From CAVURW01 sp963743595 (GTDB taxonomy: Bacteria > Verrucomicrobiota > Verrucomicrobiia > Methylacidiphilales > UBA1321), in the NCBI GenBank assembly GCA_963743595.1, contig CAVURW010000057.1, positions 1 through 64,000 of the forward strand: 64,000 nt of DNA. Reading direction: 5' to 3'. Shown piece by piece: positions 60,394 through 64,000 of this stretch (position 1 is its first letter; every line of letters starts with the position of its first letter). Position numbers and translations under genes: made by a program. The notes under the pieces were generated by a model, which ran no database searches, was not told where the DNA came from, and saw nothing but the letters and a program-made list of their open reading frames with translations.

Positions 60394-60879
60394 GTGAATG
60401 ATGTTCATCTGAGGCGTGCACGGTTCCTGGATCGACTGTGCAGGGACATTGCAAAGCAACGCGCCCAGGGGTTGCCTCGCATGATCAGTATCGACCGGGC
60501 CTTGAACAAATTTCGACGGTCCAATCTGGCGCGTTGCCATGGATTGACGCTTTCTAACTCCTCCTTGCGCGATTATTTTAGCCGTTGGGAGGCGGACCCC
60601 GGCACGCAGGTCTTTCGCGATGGACGTAATCGCCGTAAAAATAAGAGCGTCATTCCCGGCCGTTGGGGACAGCAACTGCTTCGACGCGCGATCCGTCAGC
60701 GGCTCACCATTAAACAGCTTTTTCGCAAACTCAGAGCCCAGGATTTCACATTTAGTTATGCCACCCTATGCCGCAGATTACCACAAGGTGCATCTCGCTT
60801 GGCCCGGGAGGTTCGCGAAGCTTACTTGGCGTATCAAAAGCATTTTCAGCGCGCTCTCAGAGAGGTAGGGCTTCGATGA
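60394..60879 (+). CDS. Basic helical phage-type protein
   Basis: 161 residues from GTG at 60394, supported by GGGAGGT 6 bases upstream. Very Arg-rich. Two helix-turn-helix-like segments can be suggested (LSNSSLRDYFSRWEAD; LTIKQLFRKLRAQDFTFSYA). No family recognised. The stop overlaps the next start (ATGA). Possibly a DNA-binding regulator. Confidence 0.65.
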   Translation: MNDVHLRRARFLDRLCRDIAKQRAQGLPRMISIDRALNKFRRSNLARCHGLTLSNSSLRDYFSRWEADPGTQVFRDGRNRRKNKSVIPGRWGQQLLRRAIRQRLTIKQLFRKLRAQDFTFSYATLCRRLPQGASRLAREVREAYLAYQKHFQRALREVGLR

Positions 60880-61178
60880 ATAGGGATTCTCTTGAGGAAA
60901 TTTACGGCCTTCCGAAAGGTCGCACCTCGTTTTCGCTTACGGAAATTGCAGCAATTCTCGTCTGCTCTGACGACCACATTATCAATCTGATCAAAGATGG
61001 CCTTCTCGAGACCTCGTCTGACAAGGCTAAGGTCAAAATCAAGAGCCAATGGCGCGTCACGCGCGAAGCTTTCCTCAACTTTTTGAAGCAGGCGCAAGAA
61101 CGCGCCAAGGCCAATCGACTTTCGACCCAGTCAGCCAAAATCAAACCAAAAAAGAAGAATAGGAGAGCTAAACAGTGA
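60876..61178 (+). CDS. Excisionase/MerR-like winged helix protein
   Basis: 100 residues from the ATG at 60876, overlapping the previous stop and preceded by GAGGTAGGG. FSLTEIAAILVCSDDHIINL followed by LIKDGLLETS and WRVTREAFLNFLKQA matches small excisionase-type helix-turn-helix proteins in style. A basic tail (KIKPKKKNRRAKQ) follows. Likely DNA-binding; a role in excision or regulation is inferred. Confidence 0.65.
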   Translation: MNRDSLEEIYGLPKGRTSFSLTEIAAILVCSDDHIINLIKDGLLETSSDKAKVKIKSQWRVTREAFLNFLKQAQERAKANRLSTQSAKIKPKKKNRRAKQ

Positions 61179-61738
61179 TGATTAAGACAAACAGTGAAGG
61201 AGTAGTTCTCGGGGGCATCCCTCGGGTTACAATCGTTGGAATCGGGGAGGACGACCTTTTTAATCTCGCGCGGGATTCGAAGAGGCAATCGGACAACATG
61301 ACAGCACTTTTTGTGCTCTCGGCTCTGGAAGATTTTCCGGAGATGACGTTCACCGAGCGCGCGGCCTTATTTCGTAAGGTGGCGCAGCTGCTGGAACCGA
61401 GTTTAGGCGTTCTCCTCGCGAAAACGGCCGAGCTCCTGGAAATCCAGGAAACTCATGAACAGCGGGAAGCGGAGATGCTTTGCTCCGTGCAAAATTCGAT
61501 TCGCGAGGCGAAACGCGATGGTAATAGCAAGGCGCTTGAGCTTTACCTGGAAATGGAAGGGTTCTTAAAAGGCACTCAGACTGACACCGTAATGCGACGG
61601 AAGCTGCATGCTGATGCCGCGCAGGTGGTAGCGGATCACATCGTTCGTCTTCTCGCGGCCAGGCCGCTGGAACCGGTTCTTCACCCCGCCATCACCCTTC
61701 ACCGCGTGAGTTTGGAAGGAGTGGCCATCCATGAATAA
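61175..61738 (+). CDS. Phage-type hypothetical protein
   Basis: 187 residues from GTG at 61175 (or 186 from the ATG at 61178), with AGGAGA just upstream and overlap of the previous stop. Mostly helical (FTERAALFRKVAQLLEPSLG, EMLCSVQNSIREAKRDGNSK). No family recognised. Part of a chain of overlapping genes. Confidence 0.65.
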   Translation: MMIKTNSEGVVLGGIPRVTIVGIGEDDLFNLARDSKRQSDNMTALFVLSALEDFPEMTFTERAALFRKVAQLLEPSLGVLLAKTAELLEIQETHEQREAEMLCSVQNSIREAKRDGNSKALELYLEMEGFLKGTQTDTVMRRKLHADAAQVVADHIVRLLAARPLEPVLHPAITLHRVSLEGVAIHE

Positions 61739-62354
61739 TCAACTGAAACGTTGCGTTCTTCATGATATCCGCGCGTGGAACGAGGCAACCTCGAGCGTAC
61801 AAATGTGCTTAAACGCTTTGGACGCGGTAGACCGTTATGATGACGATGGAGCGGGCCTCTCTGAGTATCTGGAACTCTACGAGACCATGATTGCGAAGAA
61901 AATCGGACTGATTGACATCAATCTTGCGATTCTCCTAGGGAAAATTATCGAACCTCTCAAGCTAGCGGTTCCAATTCAGGATCACTTTTTCTCATTGAGC
62001 GCCGAAAGCGATCCGAACGAAATCGATGCAGGCAGTTTCTTCGATCTCACCGACACCTTTAACGAGTTTCGGAACTTGTGGAAAGGTGAGTTTAACGAGG
62101 GACGGGGCAAGGAGGAAAAGGCGGAAATTCTGATTCAACTCATCTGCCTCCTCTTTGAGGCGGTCAAAGCCAACAACGCGTTTACCTCCAGGCTGGACGA
62201 TGTTAGGAAACATTATACCACCTCTAAAAACGATGCGGCAGAAGTAGAACTGAAGAGACTGCTCGCGCGCCGAATCGGTGAACCAGACGCGAGGCCGAAC
62301 CAAAACGATCCGTTCGACGAACTGCAAAGAAGGGACGCGCCCAACATCGCCTAA
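61731..62354 (+). CDS. Phage-type hypothetical protein
   Basis: 207 residues, starting 8 bases before the previous stop. Helical with an acidic C-terminal tail (DARPNQNDPFDELQRRDAPN). No family recognised. In tailed phages the genes just before the tape measure encode tail-assembly chaperones; its position fits, but sequence similarity is not evident. Confidence 0.65.
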   Translation: MNNQLKRCVLHDIRAWNEATSSVQMCLNALDAVDRYDDDGAGLSEYLELYETMIAKKIGLIDINLAILLGKIIEPLKLAVPIQDHFFSLSAESDPNEIDAGSFFDLTDTFNEFRNLWKGEFNEGRGKEEKAEILIQLICLLFEAVKANNAFTSRLDDVRKHYTTSKNDAAEVELKRLLARRIGEPDARPNQNDPFDELQRRDAPNIA

Positions 62355-62420
62355 ACCTCGATTTAAGGCGTTTTGATGCGGTCGCCTCGTCCTATGTGCG
62401 GGGCGACCCCTGAAAACTCA

Positions 62421-62451
62421 ATTGCAATGGTCTGCACGCTCATTGCAATGG
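62421..62451. promoter_or_regulatory. Paired ATTGCAAT palindromes upstream of the tape-measure-like gene
   Basis: ATTGCAATGG occurs at 62421-62430 and 62442-62451. The two starts are 21 bp apart, two helical turns, and each contains the palindrome ATTGCAAT. A hairpin GGTCGCC/GGCGACC (62380-62408) lies just before. The pair looks like a dimer-binding operator. Confidence 0.5.
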
Positions 62452-62496
62452 CACGGGAAAAACTACGAGATGTGGAATTGAAGCGGAATTGATCTT

Positions 62497-64000
62497 ATGA
62501 GCGAAAAAGAATTAGAGATTGGTATAAACACCAAAGCGAACCTGGAAGGTGCTCATAAGGCAAAGCAGGCGCTCAAAGACGTGGGTGATGAAGCAGAAAA
62601 TGCTGGAGACAAAGGCAAGAAGGCCGGGGAAGGTTTAGAAGAGGCGGGGAAAAAACTATTTGAATTGTTGAGCAGTCGTTACACCTCGCATGAAGCGTTA
62701 CATGCGATTACCGACCTCTCGAAAGGCGGCCAGGAAGCTGTTACGGGGCTGTTGCTCGGAACAAAGCTGCTCGGTGAGGCAGTTGAGGGATTGACGGGGC
62801 CGTGGGGACTTGTGCTAGGTGCCGTCGTGACGATCGTCGGGCTGCTTTCTGAACAATTCGATCACACGCAGACCAAGCTTGAAGATGCCGCCAAAGCTGC
62901 CGAGGCGAAAGGGGAAGACATCAAGAATGCCCTCGAGCGGTACCAGGCAGCCATCGATAAGGCGAATGCGTCGCTCGAGCACATGGTTGCCGTGCAAAAG
63001 CAGATCGCTGATGAAAACGTCGCGCTCACGCTTCAACTCAATCAATCCGCTGCCGACCGAATCAAGAATGCGCAGGCTGAGGAGCAATCTCAGATCAAAC
63101 TCGCGGAAGCTCATCTTGGCCTAAATAAAACTATCGAGCTTTCAGAGGCCAAGACCGCAGCAGAACGCCAAGCTATTGAGGATCGCTACGCAATCGAAAA
63201 AGCCGATTTAGAGCAGAAAGGAAAGCTTGCGGAAATCTCGAGCCAGATCGCGGCATCCAAGCAGGAGGAATCGAAAGCTACTCAGGAATTAAATCGCCAG
63301 GTGGATGAGGAAAACCGCCTAAAAAAAGAGAAGGCTGATTTTGATAAAAAGCGAGACGAAGCTTACTCAGAATCTACCAAATTTGGCTTTGGAAAGGGCA
63401 GCACGAAAGAGGATTATACCCGTGCCCAGAGTGGAGAGCTCGGCAAGGTCAAGGACCTTTCAGACGAAATTGACGCTCTTAAAAAGGAAAAAACGGAGCG
63501 AGACGAGGACGCCAAGGAGAGCAGGTACACCGACAATTCAACGGGCCTTTATGAAGAGGGGCCGGAACAGCGTTATCGATCTCAGTTTGAGTCTAAAAGA
63601 CTCCAGGGAGAAATCGAAAAGAAACAGGACGAGCAGCTTGAGGCTTTGAAAGGCATCTCAGCGATTAATCGCGCCGAGGCTTACCAGCAACAGGACAATT
63701 CCGGGAAGAAAGACCTCGATTATCAATCGCAGATCGATAAGTCAAAAGAGGGTGCCGATAAGTCCGCTCAGGATATTGAGAATGCGAAGTCAAAGCAGAC
63801 TCAATTAGATGCCGGTTTAGCTGCCGCTAAATTAGAGGCTCAAACCGAAAAGGCTACCGAGGCATCTACCGAATTAGACCAACGGGTGAAAGCCGCTGAA
63901 GAGTTCGCAGCGACTCAGGGCAAAACGGGCAAACAAGACTTCGATAACGTTTTGTATGGCAAGAATGACGCGGAAAAAGATAAAGCGATTCAGGCCTATC
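62497..64000 (+). CDS. Tape-measure-like coiled-coil protein (partial, runs off the window)
   Basis: An uninterrupted frame of 501 codons from the ATG at 62497 to the window end. MSEKELEIGINTKANLEGAH is followed by Gly-rich KAGEGLEEAGKKLFEL, a hydrophobic segment at about residues 95-120 (GPWGLVLGAVVTIVGLLSEQ), and then some 380 residues of heptad-rich, Lys/Glu/Gln/Ala-rich sequence with very few aromatics. This layout matches phage tail tape measure proteins, which set tail length and carry a membrane-active segment. The start fits the family habit of a short beta-like N-terminus. A phage coiled-coil lysis or injection protein is the alternative. Confidence 0.6.
   Translation, partial: MSEKELEIGINTKANLEGAHKAKQALKDVGDEAENAGDKGKKAGEGLEEAGKKLFELLSSRYTSHEALHAITDLSKGGQEAVTGLLLGTKLLGEAVEGLTGPWGLVLGAVVTIVGLLSEQFDHTQTKLEDAAKAAEAKGEDIKNALERYQAAIDKANASLEHMVAVQKQIADENVALTLQLNQSAADRIKNAQAEEQSQIKLAEAHLGLNKTIELSEAKTAAERQAIEDRYAIEKADLEQKGKLAEISSQIAASKQEESKATQELNRQVDEENRLKKEKADFDKKRDEAYSESTKFGFGKGSTKEDYTRAQSGELGKVKDLSDEIDALKKEKTERDEDAKESRYTDNSTGLYEEGPEQRYRSQFESKRLQGEIEKKQDEQLEALKGISAINRAEAYQQQDNSGKKDLDYQSQIDKSKEGADKSAQDIENAKSKQTQLDAGLAAAKLEAQTEKATEASTELDQRVKAAEEFAATQGKTGKQDFDNVLYGKNDAEKDKAIQAY

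Larger units (their letters stand above)
55211..64000. mobile_element. Phage-like integrated element, left part
   Basis: From the tRNA-Leu to the window end, host-type genes stop. The region holds an iteron-like repeat array, AT-richer orphan genes, a divergent CI/Cro-like regulator pair, a candidate capsid gene, short overlapping genes with good Shine-Dalgarno sites, and a long coiled-coil tape-measure-like gene. Integrase, terminase, portal and the right boundary are not in the window. The left boundary at the tRNA is an inference. Confidence 0.65.

Overview
The window looks like chromosomal DNA of a Verrucomicrobiota (PVC-group) bacterium with an integrated phage-like element at its right end. 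The assignment is an inference. It rests on a GntR-headed/LacI-type repressor, a roughly 600-residue IspG with the extra central domain, ribosomal proteins with long low-complexity tails, DUF4388-FHA proteins, a cytosolic GAF/PAS hybrid kinase, and weak Shine-Dalgarno signals over most host genes. Cells are Gram-negative in type: there is a porin, an autotransporter, secreted periplasmic redox enzymes and lipoproteins.

Layout. 0-6.4 kb: a GntR-LacI regulator with an operator-like repeat over its promoter, an FAD oxidoreductase with a small coupled partner, a PreA-like dihydropyrimidine dehydrogenase subunit, a DNA glycosylase, a 46-residue lipoprotein and rsmI. 6.4-10.8 kb: a tight operon encoding an FHA protein, a secreted cupredoxin, a membrane class III nucleotide cyclase and an outer-membrane barrel; I consider this the most interesting chromosomal system here. 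10.9-17.3 kb: a large autotransporter and a secreted glycosidase, mixed with three decaying genes (a sulfatase-modifying-factor relative, a DUF2306 membrane protein with one in-frame TAG, and a metallophosphoesterase). 17.3-28 kb: a sugar-nucleotide epimerase, ispG, recG, an envelope methionine-sulfoxide repair set (a TlpA-MsrB fusion plus MsrA, next to a DUF4174 protein), a DUF2330 membrane protein, and dispersed palindromic repeats in the gaps.

28-47.7 kb is one continuous minus-strand ribosomal cluster: rpsL-rpsG-fusA, then the S10, spc and alpha blocks through rplQ. tuf, rpmD and adk are absent from their usual places. An unrelated coiled-coil membrane protein sits between rpsS and rplV. 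S4, S14 and L36 have all lost their zinc ligands. A terminator-like hairpin lies in the leader of the rpsL operon.

48-55 kb is a minus-strand signalling block: hybrid histidine kinase, a TonB-C-like secreted protein, a receiver-GGDEF-like protein with a degenerate active site, and a second DUF4388-FHA protein. A tRNA-Leu(UAG) at 55.13 kb marks the boundary. Beyond it lie an iteron-like repeat array, small AT-richer genes, a divergent CI/Cro-like regulator pair, a candidate capsid gene, a run of four hairpins, small overlapping phage-type genes, and a long coiled-coil, tape-measure-like gene that runs off the end of the window. No integrase, terminase or portal gene is visible in the part that is present.
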